Shown here: piece after piece, positions 20,586 through 33,140 of the stretch | How the letters are laid out: each line of letters opens with the position of its first letter | How positions within the stretch are numbered: the stretch's first letter is position 1 | Assembly (NCBI GenBank): GCA_034440615.1 | Contig: JAOTOM010004797.1 | Coordinates: 124,001 to 188,000, forward strand | Origin: Ashinkailepas kermadecensis | Lineage: Eukaryota > Arthropoda > Thecostraca > Neolepadidae | DNA length: 64,000 nucleotides | Direction: 5' to 3' | Notes under the pieces: generated by a model | What the model was told of the DNA's origin: nothing | Databases searched by the model: none | What the model saw: only the letters and a program-made list of their open reading frames with translations | Position numbers and translations under genes: made by a program

Positions 20586-22737
20586 TTGTGCTGTGATGTG
20601 GGGCAGGAGTGTTGCTATATATACTTTTGAAGGGGCAAGTAAGTGCCCCCCTCGATGTTGGCTTTGCCCCTCCCCCAAATAATTTCACATTTTATCATGG
20701 GAGCCTGTGGAGTGTGCCCCCCCCCATCAATTTTGGTATGCTATCATCATTATCTTGGAGAAGACTGGTATCGTGCCGAGAAAAAGAGTGGAGAAGACTG
20801 GTATCGTGCTGGGAGTAGCGTGTAGCAGACTGACATTGTTCTGTGCTGTTGGGTATAGCAGATTGACACTGCGATGCGATGTGAAGCAAAGAGTGATATG
20901 ACGTAATGTGGAATATGACAGCATGCGGTGATGGCTGCTTAAACTGTCCGCCGAACCTAACCTGCTCTAACCTAAACCAACTAGCCTGCATGAAAAATGT
21001 CGCAGAAGTAATCAAACTGTGTAGATTTAAGCAGCGAGATGATTTCGTTGGCGTCGCAAAGTAAACCAGATTCATGATCATGGATTGTGCATGGCCGCGA
21101 AATTGTATCGCACCCATCCATCCAATGCCCCTTGAATTTCGCCGGCTGAGCAGATAAGTGACACATAAGAGCTGGTACTGTATTACAGTGAATCAAAGCA
21201 TAGAAAATGTCCCTTTCATATCCCGCACTGTACCATTCCCATTAACTCTGCTCTCGTGCGGTTGTTTTGACCCGTGCTATATCCTTTCCAGCCCACGTGA
21301 AGTTCCAAAATCATACTATGGGATTCTCCTTTGAGATAGCGAAGACGAATCGTCGTGACGAAATCTCCCATCCACCTACGAAATATTGAGTGAGAAGACA
21401 TTGGTGGTGATCTCAGGAACTGAAAGAGGATTATTAGTTCGTCCTTTGTCCTGCAAACTGTAATTCTACGTTTCTCTAATTTGCATGCATGGGTGCCTAC
21501 ATTTTACTTGAAGGTTTGTTTTACCATAGGCATATGTAAATGTATGTCATTGTGCAAGGCCATCACAATAAATGACAAGATGGGAGCTTCTGTGTCCTAT
21601 CCTCCGACTGGTTATACTTAGAAAGCCAATGGTCATTTTGTGACGTTCCAGCAGCTCTGTGTGGTCTCCGCTGTCGATTTGTTTCCTTAGAAAGCCAATG
21701 GTCATTTTGTGACGTTCCAGCAGCTCTGTGTGGTCTCCGCTGTCGATTTGTTTCCTTCGCATTCTGTCTCTCAAAATGGGAGAGCTTCGTAGTTTCTTTT
21801 TCATTAGAATGCCATCTAATCTCATGCATGAACTACACATGCTGTTATTGATGTTTATTTTACTCATTATGAATGTCCAACAGGGACAAAGGCGGATGCA
21901 GGAACGAGAACGTGGGGAATATATGTTGTACATGTCTATTATTTGGACTTTCGAAGGCCCATGATCAGAGTCTGCGCCACTGATATCGACATGTCTACAA
22001 TGGGACATCATTCCAATGGCGTTGTTAGGCATAAACAGAGGGGAAATATTCCGCAAAATCCGGAAACGCCTTTCGATATTCACCATATTCACGTGCATTC
22101 AAGTGTATGCAGTTTGTCACTCCCCGAACTTTGACCTCGTGGAGCCACCAGAGGTCACATTACGCACTAGAACTTACTTCTCAACTGCACCACCTGCCTA
22201 TAAGAGAACTCGAACAGATAGAGACATTAGAATCGATGACAGCAGTGAAAATGCAGTGAGAATCGCGCCCAAGAACCCTGCCTGGACCCACTAATTGTCA
22301 TAAATCGTACGCAGACATCAATTTACAATAGAGTGCTACCTGATTCCAGTTATAATACAATATATGTTTATATATGGAGCGCTTTCAATAATCACCCACC
22401 CATTTTGACTCCCTGGACACGTTATTGATTTCTGAAACTTTATGTACGTAAACACAAGGTACACTTGAATTGAATCAATAGCTACTAATCGCAAGTCGCA
22501 TTCACATGGAGAATAATGCCAGATATATCAATGTGTGCTATGACTGACAAAAACGGTCAAAGTGACGGAACCTGCCTCCCTAAGCCACTCCTGGAAGTCG
22601 GTCCAGATCAAATTAGGACTTATTGCTTTCGGCAGGATGCATAGACGGATATCTAGGAGAAGTCACCAGGTCGAAACGTTTGCAGCAAACAGTTCGGAGA
22701 TGACATGCGGAAATACCTCACCGGGTGGCGGAGTTAC
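20586..22737. other. Unassigned sequence with a 69-bp duplication
   Basis: Just right of the 68-bp array, decayed echoes occur (AGCAGACTGACATTG, AGAAGACTGGTATCGTG twice). The exact 69-bp duplication is listed separately. A 183-codon minus frame (21547-22098) and a 92-codon plus frame (22016-22294) show no recognisable domain. Confidence 0.35.
21617..21754. repeat. Exact 69-bp tandem duplication
   Basis: 21617-21685 is repeated without change at 21686-21754 (starting CTTAGAAAGCCAATGG). Exact identity and a two-copy state point to a recent event. It adds 23 residues in the minus-strand frame without breaking it. Confidence 0.95.
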
Positions 22738-23150
22738 CGAATCACATCGGAGTAGGGTTAAAGAAGTTGCTACTGCTCAGTGACTGTAACGAATCGCACC
22801 GGCGTGTGGTTAGGGATGCTACCACTGCTTAGCGACTGTACCCAATCGCACCGAAGTAGGGCAAAGAAAGCTACCACTGCTTAGCGACTCTACTGAATCG
22901 CACCGGAGTAAGGTAAAGGAAGTCGCCACTGCTTAGCGTCTGAACCGAATCGCACCGGAGTAGAGTTAAGGAAGTTCCACTTCTTAGCAACTGTACTGAA
23001 TGGCACCGAAGTAGGATAAAGGAAGTTGCCACTGCTTTGGGACTGTACCGAATCGCACCAGGGTTGGGTTCAGGAATTTATCACTACTTAGCGACTGTGC
23101 CGAATCGCATCGGAGTGGGTTCAGTAAGTTACCACTGCTTAGCGACTGCG
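22738..23150. repeat. 52-bp minisatellite, about 8 copies
   Basis: The units contain CGAATCGCACCGGAGTAGG, AAGGAAGT and CCACTGCTTAGCGACTGT. Copies differ by 10-20 percent, with small indels. Confidence 0.9.
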
Positions 23151-23455
23151 TCGCGTGCATGCTATTGTGTACGTCTGCACACACATTTCATGAGGCTCGT
23201 CTTCATATATTACATTTTACACTAAATAACACATGTACATGCATTTTGTCTTTAGACAAAAAGAAACGTATAGAGAAGCAATTCAGGACACAGTGTCAAG
23301 TCCTCGCTCAGCTATGCGGATCACCAAGATAATACACCCACCGCCCATCTTTTCTCCACCCCATGGATTAGGACAAAATACATTCACTCATAAAATTGAC
23401 TCGTAATATTATAGATTCACAATGTACACTCATCCAGTGCCAGGCACTTACTCTT

Positions 23456-23682
23456 TTGAGTCAGAATGTCATGCCTTTGGGGTCAAAATGTCATGTCTTT
23501 AGGGTCAGGCTGTCACGTTTTTGGTTAGCCGTTAGAATGTCATATATTTGGGGTCAGAATGTCATGTCATGTCTTTGGAGTCAGAATGCCATGTCTGGAG
23601 TTATAATGTCATGTTTTGGTGTGAGAATGTCATGTCTTTGGGGTCAGAATGTCATGTCTTTGGGGTCAGAATGTCATATCTT
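23456..23682. repeat. About 22-bp repeat GGGGTCAGAATGTCATGT
   Basis: About ten copies of GGGGTCAGAATGTCATGTCTTT, with length changes and an insertion near 23520-23550. Confidence 0.85.
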
Positions 23683-24000
23683 TATACGGCTAGCATACCT
23701 GCAGTCAATAATGCACTATGATAAATGAAAACCTTAATTTCGGATGTGTTCCCATGGTCATTCGGTTGGGTACAGGCACGCATGCGAGCTGAAACTCACC
23801 TTTGCAAGTTCACCATAGACGAGCAAAATCTTTGATTTGTTCGCCAAACCAATCCAATAAATGGGCACCGACTCGGCGACTGTTGACATTGACAAACGGA
23901 CCGCCGACAGTAACATATCGAGCAATCGGGTCTTCAATCCGAACCTGATCCGTGCTACCTGCCAGGTGCCACGTGCTACATGCTCCATGGTACGCTGCCC
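23683..24000. other. Unassigned sequence
   Basis: No gene, RNA or repeat is recognised between the two arrays. Confidence 0.4.
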
Positions 24001-24605
24001 GAGCCGATTATGTACGTGCTACGGTGCCGCGAGCCGACTATGTCCGTGCTACGGTACCCCGAGCCGACTATGTCCCTGCTACGGTCCCACGGGATCGCCC
24101 ACATATGTGTCGCACGGATGCTGCAGTGCCCGGGATCGCCCACATATGTGTCGCACGGATGCTGCAGTACCCGGGATCGCCCACAGATGTGTCGCACGGA
24201 TGCTGCAGTGTACGGGATCGCCCACATATGTGTCGCACGGATGCTACAGTGCCCGGGATCGCCCGCATATGTGTCGCACGGATGCTGCATTGCTCGGGAT
24301 AGCCCACATATGTGTCGCACGGATGCTGCAGTGCCCGTGGTCGCCAACACGTGTGTCGCACGGATGTTGCAGTGCCCGGGATCGCCCACATGTGTGTCAC
24401 ACGGATGCTGCAGTGCCCGGGATCGCCCACATATGTGTCGCACGGATGTTGCAGTGCCCGGGATCGCCCACATATGTATCGCACGGATGCTGCAGTGCCC
24501 GGGATCGCTCACATATGTGTCGCACGGATGCTGCAGTTCCCGGGATCGCCCACTTATGTGTCGCATGGATGCTACAGTGCCTGGAATCTTCCACATCTGT
24601 GTCAC
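24000..24605. repeat. 30-bp (3 copies) then 41-bp (about 12.5 copies) minisatellites
   Basis: 24000-24090 has three copies of a 30-bp unit with GAGCCGACTATGTCCGTGC. From 24091 a 41-bp unit takes over (GGGATCGCCCACATATGTG, TCGCACGGATGCTGCAGTGC). The period of 41 cycles the frames, so three plus frames and two minus frames stay open for 100-300 codons. These are not proteins. Confidence 0.95.
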
Positions 24606-25118
24606 TCTGGCTAAAGTCGGCAACGTCCACGCTCCATTCCCTAGAGCTGCCCAAATTTCAATCATGCTTGCGAAAATTGTCCGACCAGATACGTGCCATC
24701 TTGAGATGGCACTTATTTACGGTTGCTCATAAAATTAAAACTTTCCTACCTTCTGAGAGCTTCGGAGCCAGTTGCAGCATCACATAAAGTACTCACACAG
24801 GCAATGTGTTTTCAAAGCCTTGCCTCTTGCACAGAGTTCAAAGGAGCATTCCCATAGGGAAATAAACGACGTCACTTGAGAGTCCCCGACCAAATGAAGC
24901 CAAGCGGATACCCTGCACCAACGGCACGAAGCGCGACCCATGGCTGGCCCCGGGCGGCAGGACGGCTTCGGCTGCCACATGGGCACACGCCGCGGCAGCG
25001 GAGTTGTCAGTAGATGCCGGAACAGTACTGTGGGGTAGCGGGGCAGACGTCCGTCACGTGTGACGTCACACGTCAGCACAGCGTGACGCCGCAGGCAGCA
25101 GTGGCCAGGCTCTGCCTC
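24606..25118. other. Unassigned sequence with a small hairpin
   Basis: GTGCCATCT (24693-24701) pairs exactly with 24704-24712 across a TG loop. No gene is recognised. The right half is CpG-rich. Confidence 0.4.
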
Positions 25119-25722
25119 CGCCAGGTGAGGTGAGGTGGTCATGTCTGGCTGTAACCTACAGGTGGCCAGGTGAGGTGAGGTGAGGTGGCCGTGTCTGGTC
25201 GGAACCTGCAGGTGGCCAGGTGAGGTGAGGTGGCCGTGTCTGGCCGGAACCTACAGGTGGCCAGGTGAGGTGAGGTGGCCGTGTCTGGCCGGAACCTACA
25301 GGTGGCCAGGTGAGGTGAGGTGGCCGTGTCTGGTCGGAACCTGCAGGTGGCCAGGTGAGGTGAGGTGGCCGTGTCTGGCCGGAACCTGCAGGTGGCCAGG
25401 TGAGGTGAGGTGGCCGTGTCTGGCCGGAACCTGCAGGTGGCCAGGTGAGGTGAGGTGAGGTGAGGTGGCCGTGTCTGGTCGGAACCTGCAGGTGGCCAGG
25501 TGAGGTGAGGTGGCCGTGTCTGGCCGGAACCTACAGGTGACCTGAGGTGAGGTGAGGTGGCCGTGTCTGGCCGGAACCTACAGGTGGCCAGGTGAGGTGA
25601 GGTGGCCGTGTCTGGCCGGAACCTACAGGTGGCCAGGTGAGGTGAGGTGGCCGTGTCTGGCCGGAACCTACAGGTGGCCAGGTGAGGTGAGGTGGCCGTG
25701 TCTGGCCGGAACCTACAGGTGA
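25119..25722. repeat. 45-bp minisatellite with CAGGTGAGG donor-like word, about 13 copies
   Basis: The units contain CAGGTGGCCAGGTGAGGTGA and GGTGGCCGTGTCTGGCCGGA. Extra GGTGA pentamers lengthen some units (25440-25465, 25540-25560). On the plus strand CCAGGTGAGG matches the 5' splice donor consensus (AG followed by GTGAG) in every unit. Confidence 0.95.
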
Positions 25723-26321
25723 CCACGGTTGAATGAGCTCACCGTCTCATCCGCCTCGGCAGATGGAAGCTGAGCTCCTCTCGCCCGCCCCTCCCCACCT
25801 TCACCTCGCCTTCCCCTCACGTCCCTCCACCTTGTCCTTGCGCTCTGCACATGGCCAGGCGGGAGCACTCATTCTGGGGATTACCTGCGTCTGCTGCGAC
25901 GTTCTGGCGACCAGCCATGCCAGTCGAGCAGACGGAGCAGCCGAACGTCTGCCGTTCCGGGGCGGGTCACGTCGTGGTGTATTTTCCGGTGACGTCACTG
26001 CGGTCCGCCCGCACCAGCCCGCACCAGCCCGCACCAGCCCGCACCAGCCCGCACCGTGTCGGGCAGTGCAGGCAAGGCCGCCCTAGTCAGACGACAGTCC
26101 TCGCCTCAGCCGAGTCCAATCAATCCAATGAATATAGGCTCCAATGAATAGCCGCTCAGCCAGGTCGGAAATTTGCTTTGCACGCATGACTGTGCTGGAA
26201 TCCGATCACCACCCGCCCACACCCCGCCCCCTGCTCCCCTCCGTCGCCGGCGGCCGTGACCTTTCCAGTGGCGCAGCAGACGTGGCCGTCTCGACCTGTG
26301 AGTGGCACGCCAGTTAGTCAG
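25723..26321. other. GC-rich unassigned sequence with a decamer repeat
   Basis: AGCCCGCACC is repeated five times at about 26007-26053. The rest is GC-rich and C-rich, without a recognisable gene. Confidence 0.45.
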
Positions 26322-26876
26322 CGCTGACAGGCTGACACACTGCTGGTGCCGCTACCTGAGAGTCAGGCTGACACACTGCTGGTGCCGCTGGCTGACAGTC
26401 AGGCTGACACACTGCTGATGCCCCTACCTGACAGTCAGGCTGACACACTGCTGGTGCCACCGCCTGACAGTCAGGCTGACACACTGCTGGTGCCGCTACC
26501 TGAGAGTCAGGCTGACACACTGCTGGTGCCCCTACCTGAGAGTCAGGCTGACACACTGCTGGTGCCGCTGGCTGACAGTCAGGCTGACACACTGCTGATG
26601 CCCCTACCTGACAGTCAGGCTGACACACTGCTGGTGCCACCGCCTGACAGTCAGGCTGACACACTGCTGGTGCCGCTACCTGACAGTCAGGCTGACACAC
26701 TGCTGATGCCACCGCCTGACAGTCAGGCTGGCACACTGCTGATGCCCTTACCTGACGGTCAGGCTGACACACTGCTGATGCCGCTGGCTGGGAGTCAGGC
26801 TAACACAATGCCGATGCCCCTACCTGACAGTAAGGTTGATACACTGCCGGTGCCGCTGCCTGACAGTCAGGCGGTC
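26322..26876. repeat. 36-bp minisatellite, about 15 copies
   Basis: The units contain CAGTCAGGCTGACACACTGC and TGGTGCCGCTACCTGA. Length 36 keeps a frame of 183 codons open on plus (PLPDSQADTLLV) and 152 on minus. The core CAGGCTGACACACTGCTG is shared with the 30-bp array at 61.7 kb. Confidence 0.95.
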
Positions 26877-29800
26877 CGTTTCGACAGGAGGCCATAGCAC
26901 GCGGAGCCAGCGTTCGGTCGCGGCGCTCCTTCAGAGCCGACAAGGTCGGGGTGGACCATTAGCCCTCATCACACAAGTAAAGGTGGCACGTCCGCAGCCG
27001 CGGTTTGGACACGTGACCTGCGCGTTACGAGTGACGCGCGACACTGGTGTTACGCGGACTCGTGGCATAGATGCGGAAGTGTGTTCGCAGAGTCTTCCAG
27101 ACCCACTGGTCATCGGTGTTGAACCTAGCTCACAGGGCCCATATCCGCATCGCGCGGAGCAGCGAGGTGTGTGCGAGAAGTGGCCGTGGCGCAGTATGGA
27201 AAAGTTCTCAAAACGGTTCCGTTCGACCGACTTCAAAACAAAATCGTAACGCCCTGTCGAGCTTACATAAGGGATTATGAGCTTTTGATGCGAACTACAA
27301 ATGCACAAATGCTGGAATCCGGCTATGACTGTGAAGAGACTCAGCTTCTGGAATTCCAAGGGAACCTTTTGACATGTTCTACACCCCATCCGTGTATTCA
27401 CCATTTCGTGGCCAATATAGCCCAGCCGACCTCCTGCAAGGATTGAAGCCAAGACGCTCTGAACCGTGTGCCAGTACTGTGTAGCGACTGTGTCGCGCAA
27501 ACAGCCAGGGGCTGCCAAAAATGTTATGCCGCCCACACATGTAGTGAATAACTATATAACTAGCCAGTTCCCAACTGTTGATAATAGTTAAATGGGGATG
27601 GGACTTTTAAACCCATGTTATCTGCAAGGTTGGGTAGACTTCTATACTGCGTAATGGGCGGCGTCACTCTTGGCGGTCACAGGACAATATTGAATGTGTG
27701 GACTAAATGGGGTGTGGTGAGAACATTGCATGCCACTGACGATTCGAGAACTGCTCATACATGTCCTCCACTCACCCGCCCAAGTTGGACATCACCTCAG
27801 CAGAAGCCATGCAAAGCTGAGGTTCGCATCTGATCATGCGTCTCAGGGAATGAACTGATTTTTCTTACGGAAGTATATTCCAGATGCGCAATGTTCAGAT
27901 TCATCAATTCTCAGATTCGTGTCGAATTTTAATATGACGTTATTTTTCCCTAATGTCGACACCTGTTTCGCATGCAGCAGCCTATCATATTTGGATACAT
28001 GCACTATTACAGGCTCGATTGATATTCGGCATTCCTATGGCCAGCTATTCAAAGGTTAGGACAGACAGCTTAGGAATACCTCAGGATATCAATACATATG
28101 TCATCTCTCTCCATACCTCCAGTTCAGTACAATTGGTTGCATCCTTGTTGTCTTTCTTGTTACAGATAGGCCACCACCAGTTATTAGTAGAAGTAGCCAC
28201 AGGAGCACCTCAGCTAGGTAGCAAGCTAGTAACACCAAGCAAGCTAATAACATTATGCAATGCACAAATGCAAGACGGGCAGACACAAAGTCAAGCAGTC
28301 TCTCCACTCCGTGTGCTCGTGTCTTACTACACCAGATGCACTTGAGCCACCTTCAGTCGCATACCCAGCCGTCTCCCCCCCCCATCCATCTTCGCCGGAA
28401 TTCCTCCCGCCCGTAAGTTTCCTCTCTGCTCCATGTGATTATGCTATGATAATGTGGAACCTTCTAGGTCAGTCTCTGCTTGTGTAAAGCCCTTTACCCT
28501 GTGGCAGTGTGACGTGGAAGACTGTGACATCAAGTGTTGTTCATTTGTTTATCACATCTGTACCGGAAGCAAGTAAACTGAATATTACAATTTCGCAAAA
28601 GGGTATACACGATTGGTATTGACTGGGGAATGACTTGGAGATTGGTCATCGTGAGCTTTTCATGGTTCGCAGTGTGCAGATAAAAACAAATAGATTTGCT
28701 TCTGGCAGCCACTTCAGCGGGAAGGACTCTCGAGCTTAGGGCTTCTAACTGTAAACAGATCTGCATTCAGATCAGCCAGTTTTTCGCTGGACCTGGCATG
28801 GAGTGTGTTGCCACCTTCAATAACTAGTGCATAGTGAAGGGACGGTGCAGTGGACTGAAAATGATACGGAATGTTTCCTTTATTTGCAGCGCTTTGGTTA
28901 ATCCGGACGATATCAGTCAATGTGTTCTCGAGACAAGCCGATAGACACTATGAAAATCCTTCCGCTGAATGCAGCCTCAATACGATACATTTAGGATCCG
29001 GAACGCCCATCATTCCATTTACTCACGAACCCAATTTAGGAGTGGCAAGGCAGGTGCATGCTCCATTTCAATCACATTCCCTGGCAATGAGAGCTCAATA
29101 CTCAGTTTGACAGCTACGTGCGTGTGCGGATCTCTTTATTCACCAAGAAAAAGAAGCATGCAAAAGCTTGTGCAAAGACTTTACACGCTGGTTGCAAGTG
29201 AATTCCTCGACCGACGCCCCTTTTATGGGATGGCTTCATTGACCTCATTCATCTAGTAATTGCTTGCTGCGTCGCAAATGCGCAGGTGCAATTGCGACGC
29301 ATTCATGGTGTTCCCGAATAACGCAGACCTGCGCCGTTCGTGAATACCATGAAGGCGGCCGTAGGTGGGACATTGAACGATAAAATGGTGAATTGAAACT
29401 CACGCAACAATCGCGCAGAATTCATCTCAAGCGAAGCGGCAGTAGTGTATAAAAGAGCTCACTGCTCAAAGGCAGTACCATGTACCTAAAAATACACAGA
29501 GCTGCATGATCATACACTACAACTAATACGTGTATCTATGCATTTCACACAGCTGGAAAATACACAAAAATATGAAGCACGTCGAATTCAACTACAGGTC
29601 GAAAACTATAGCATATTTCGACAAAAAAGTGATTGATTTCCAGATCACATACAGTCGTAACACTGATGCTGTTTGCTACTTACTACATTGTAAGATGGTC
29701 GCTTCATTTGCCGATCAAAGAAGTAATTACTGGTATTTTTCACCCGCTGCGCCCACTCTGAATTGACAGGATGTTCATGTACTTCGATGTTCGTCGTCTA

Positions 29801-30818
29801 GTTGATGGATTGATCCATCTCCAAGGTTAGCGTCGAACAACGATTATCTGAAATACTACTTTACGTAGCCATTGATCGAAATCGGTTATCCCGACACAAA
29901 CTGATATATTTGAATCGAAGGCGCTGCTATCGAAACGAAAATATGTAGAAAGAATATATTAACTGAAGATCACACTCTCAGCGTGCCAAGTGGAGAAGTT
30001 CACCAGCTTTAGCATGTGCAAATGCTTCACGTCGAAGATAGATGGGCCGCGCCTGCCGGGCGGTGGGGCGAGAACAGCCAACGAATACGGAGAGTCAAGC
30101 AGGGAATCGCCAAAGAATGGGGCAAGTAGCATAGGAGACAGTCAACACAGGCGGGGTGGAGTGTGAAAGTTCACAGAGTTGACAGCCAGGAGGGAGATTC
30201 ATCGCGCCCTTGATATGCGACATTTCTCCGGAGAATAATACGCCACAGTGGATGAAAACACATGAATGGCAGATGCGGTTGCCTTCATTCTGCGTCTGCT
30301 CTTGTATTCTGGTGTATAATGGGTACTGATCTGAGCTACAGAACTGTAGTCCTGAGGTGTCTGCATGACCCTAGTCCCTTGCATGACAAGGGAGTCTTCT
30401 AGACTCCCTTACCCAGGGGCATTATTGTATCTAATAACCAGCCCGGTTGGGGTAGCAGTCATTTGTCTGCTAAGGCCTTGGTAGTTCCGCTGAGCCGCCT
30501 TGATGGAGTTAGTCCCACAGGACCGTACTATTCGCACATAACTCGACACACCCACTAATGGCATACCTATGCACAATGTGCCAGCCTTCTGACTTATGTA
30601 CTGCAGAAGCAGAAGCAGAAGTAAAGAGGTGATGCCACATATATGCCAGGCAGCAAAGAAAAAGAAGACAGGCAGTATGTCACTCAGCCGCTACTTATTC
30701 CAACAGCCGAGAATGCTGAGGTTAATTGTTCAGGAGCTTGTCCAGTTGTGTCTCAATTCCGACGCAACCTTCTCCCTAGATGTAAATTTGTTTCAGCCGG
30801 CATAGTAGTGTAGTAGTA
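26877..30818. other. Long repeat-poor stretch, no gene recognised
   Basis: About 3.9 kb without clear arrays. The longest frame is 201 codons on minus (26931-27536) and resembles nothing I know. A pyrimidine tract ending TTGTTACAG at 28151-28164 is acceptor-like but is followed by no convincing exon. A TATA-like site lies at 29448. TTCATGGTGTTC (29303-29314) pairs with a stretch near 29342-29353 with one mismatch. AAGGGAGTCT (30388-30397) pairs exactly with 30401-30410. Confidence 0.35.
29448..29455 (+). promoter_or_regulatory. TATA-like site TATAAAAG
   Basis: TATAAAAG is followed about 20-30 bp downstream by CTCAAAGGCAGTACC. The first ATG (29480) opens only nine codons. A 78-codon frame follows (29530-29766) with no known domain. 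It may be chance, since such sites are common in AT-rich DNA. Confidence 0.15.
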
Positions 30819-32525
30819 CCGGCGTGCCAGGGGAGTGCAGCGCACACATGTGGCACACGGCGGGCACAAATCAGCCACACCGGCACGGTAGTGCGTGTCA
30901 GGGAGTGCGTGACCTGTCCTCACGCACACATGTGGCACACGGCCGGCACAAATCAGCCAAACCGGCACGGTAGTGCGTGTCAGGGAGTGCGTGACCTGTC
31001 CTCACGCACACATGTGGCATACGGCCGGCACAAATCAGCCACACCGGCACGGTAGTGCGTGTCAGGGAGTGCGTGACCTGTCCTCACGCACACATGTGGC
31101 ACACGGCCGGCACAAATCAGCCAAACCGGCACGGTAGTGCGTGTCAGGGAGTGCGTGACCTGTCCTCACGCACACATGTGGCATACGGCCGGCACAAATC
31201 AGCCAAACCGGCACGGTAGTGCGTGTCAGGGAGTGCGTGACCTGTCCTCACGCACACATGTGGCATACGGCCGGCACAAATCAGCCAAACCGGCACGGTA
31301 GTGCGTGTCAGGGAGTGCGTGACCTGTCCTCACGCACACATGTGGCATACGGCCGGCACAAATCAGCCAAACCGGCACGGTAGTGCGTGTCAGGGAGTGC
31401 GTGACCTGTCCTCACGCACACATGTGGCATACGGCCGGCACAAATCAGCCAAACCGGCACGGTAGTGCGTGTCAGGGAGTGCGTGACCTGTCATCACGCA
31501 CACATGTGGCATACGGCCGGCACAAATCAGCCAAACCGGCACGGTAGTGCGTGTCAGGGAGTGCGTGACCTGTCCTCACGCACACATGTGGCATACGGCC
31601 GGCACAAATCAGCCAAACCGGCACGGTAGTGCGTGTCAGGGAGTGCGTGACCTGTCCTCACGCACACATGTGGCATACGGCCGGCACAAATCAGCCAAAC
31701 CGGCACGGTAGTGCGTGTCAGGGAGTGCGTGACCTGTCCTCACGCACACATGTGGCATACGGCCGGCACAAATCAGCCAAACCGGCACGGTAGTGCGTGT
31801 CAGGGAGTGCGTGACCTGTCATCACGCACACATGTGGCATACGGCCGGCACAAATCAGCCAAACCGGCACGGTAGTGCGTGTCAGGGAGTGCGTGACCTG
31901 TCCTCACGCACACATGTGGCATACGGCCGGCACAAATCAGCCAAACCGGCACGGTAGTGCGTGTCAGGGAGTGCGTGACCTGTCCTCACGCACACATGTG
32001 GCATACGGCCGGCACAAATCAGCCAAACCGGCACGGTAGTGCGTGTCAGGGAGTGCGTGACCTGTCCTCACGCACACATGTGGCATACGGCCGGCACAAA
32101 TCAGCCACACCGGCACGGTAGTGCGTGTCAGGGAGTGCGTGACCTGTCCTCACGCACACATGTGGCACACGGCCGGCACAAATCAGCCACACCGGCACGG
32201 TAGTGCGTGTCAGGGAGTGCGTGACCTGTCCTCACGCACACATGTGGCACACGGCCGGCACAAATCAGCCAAACCGGCACGGTAGTGCGTGTCAGGGGAG
32301 TGCGTGACCTGTCCTCACGCACACATGTGGCATACGGCGGGCACAAATCAGCCACACCGACACGGTAGTGCGTGTCAGGGAGTGCGTGACCTGTCATCAC
32401 GCACACATGTGGCATACGGCCGGCACAAATCAGCCAAACCGGCACGGTAGTGCGTGTCAGGGAGTGCGTGACCTGTCCTCACGCACACATGTGGCACACG
32501 GCCGGCACAAATCAGCCACACTGGA
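30819..32525. repeat. 82-bp minisatellite, about 21 copies
   Basis: The units contain GTGACCTGTCCTCACGCACA, CATGTGGCATACGGCCGGCA and CAAATCAGCCAAACCGGCAC, then a GGTAGTGCGTGTCAGG word. The exact 82-bp period is seen from 30909 to 30991 and beyond. Inner copies (about 31170-32050) are almost identical. Copies at both ends carry the variants CACACCGG, GGCACACGG and GGCGGGCAC. It is the longest array in the window. Confidence 0.97.
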
Positions 32526-33000
32526 GCAGCACTAGCCATGGTGATGCGTACCTAGACTGTTGGCTAGTGAGAGGGTAGGCAGCAGCAGCAGCAGGGTGGA
32601 GACGACTGGCAGAGTCATCCTGTCGGCTGAGGGCACCTGGCCGGAGGAGACTGACGCAGCGTCACAGCTCCTCGGACACAGGTCGCGGCTGACTGGTCAC
32701 GGGTCACGGGTCACGGGCGGCGGTCCTCGAGAACGGTGGCTGGCACGCCCGTAGAACTGCCGCCAATCACGCCGACTGGCCCGGCTTGCGACAGAGGTGT
32801 ATGCGTGAGTCTGCGCGGCACCACACAGGCGACACGGTGTCTCCGCGCTGGCCCAACACGACTCCACGAGAGCAGCGGCCGTCCAGCGGCCGACCCGAGC
32901 CGCGCAGCACGACGCGTCCGCCGGTGCGGAGACCGGCGCAGCGGACCGGTAACTGGCGGCCGGCCGCCTGAGCGTGGCGCGCCACCCCGCACCTGGCCGA
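32526..33000. other. CpG-rich block next to the 82-bp array
   Basis: It contains (GCA)n at 32579-32597, three copies of GGTCACG at about 32694-32716, and dense CpG to 33000. Overlapping open frames occur on both strands, including 192 codons on minus at 32697-33275, but they run through the CCG tract. A CpG-island promoter is possible; no start, TATA or domain supports it. Confidence 0.3.
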
Positions 33001-33078
33001 ACGGCCGCCGCCGCCGCCGCTGCCGCCGCCGCCACCGCCGCCGCCACCGCGGCCACCGCCACCGCCGCCGCCACCGCC

Positions 33079-33121
<43 letters not shown>

Positions 33122-33140
33122 ACGCCGCCGCCGCCAGGGC
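33001..33140. repeat. (CCG)n trinucleotide tract
   Basis: About 140 bp of GCC/CCG triplets with CAC interruptions, reading as poly-Ala, poly-Arg or poly-Pro in different frames. Long CGG/CCG tracts are known to fold and to be unstable. Confidence 0.95.

Noticed and set aside
20950..20990. Telomere-like CCTAACC words
   Set aside because: Only two or three irregular matches (also TTAGCC near 33875); not a tandem telomeric run.
26931..27536. 201-codon minus-strand frame as a host gene
   Set aside because: No recognisable domain, no splice or promoter context, and other frames overlap it; length alone is not enough.
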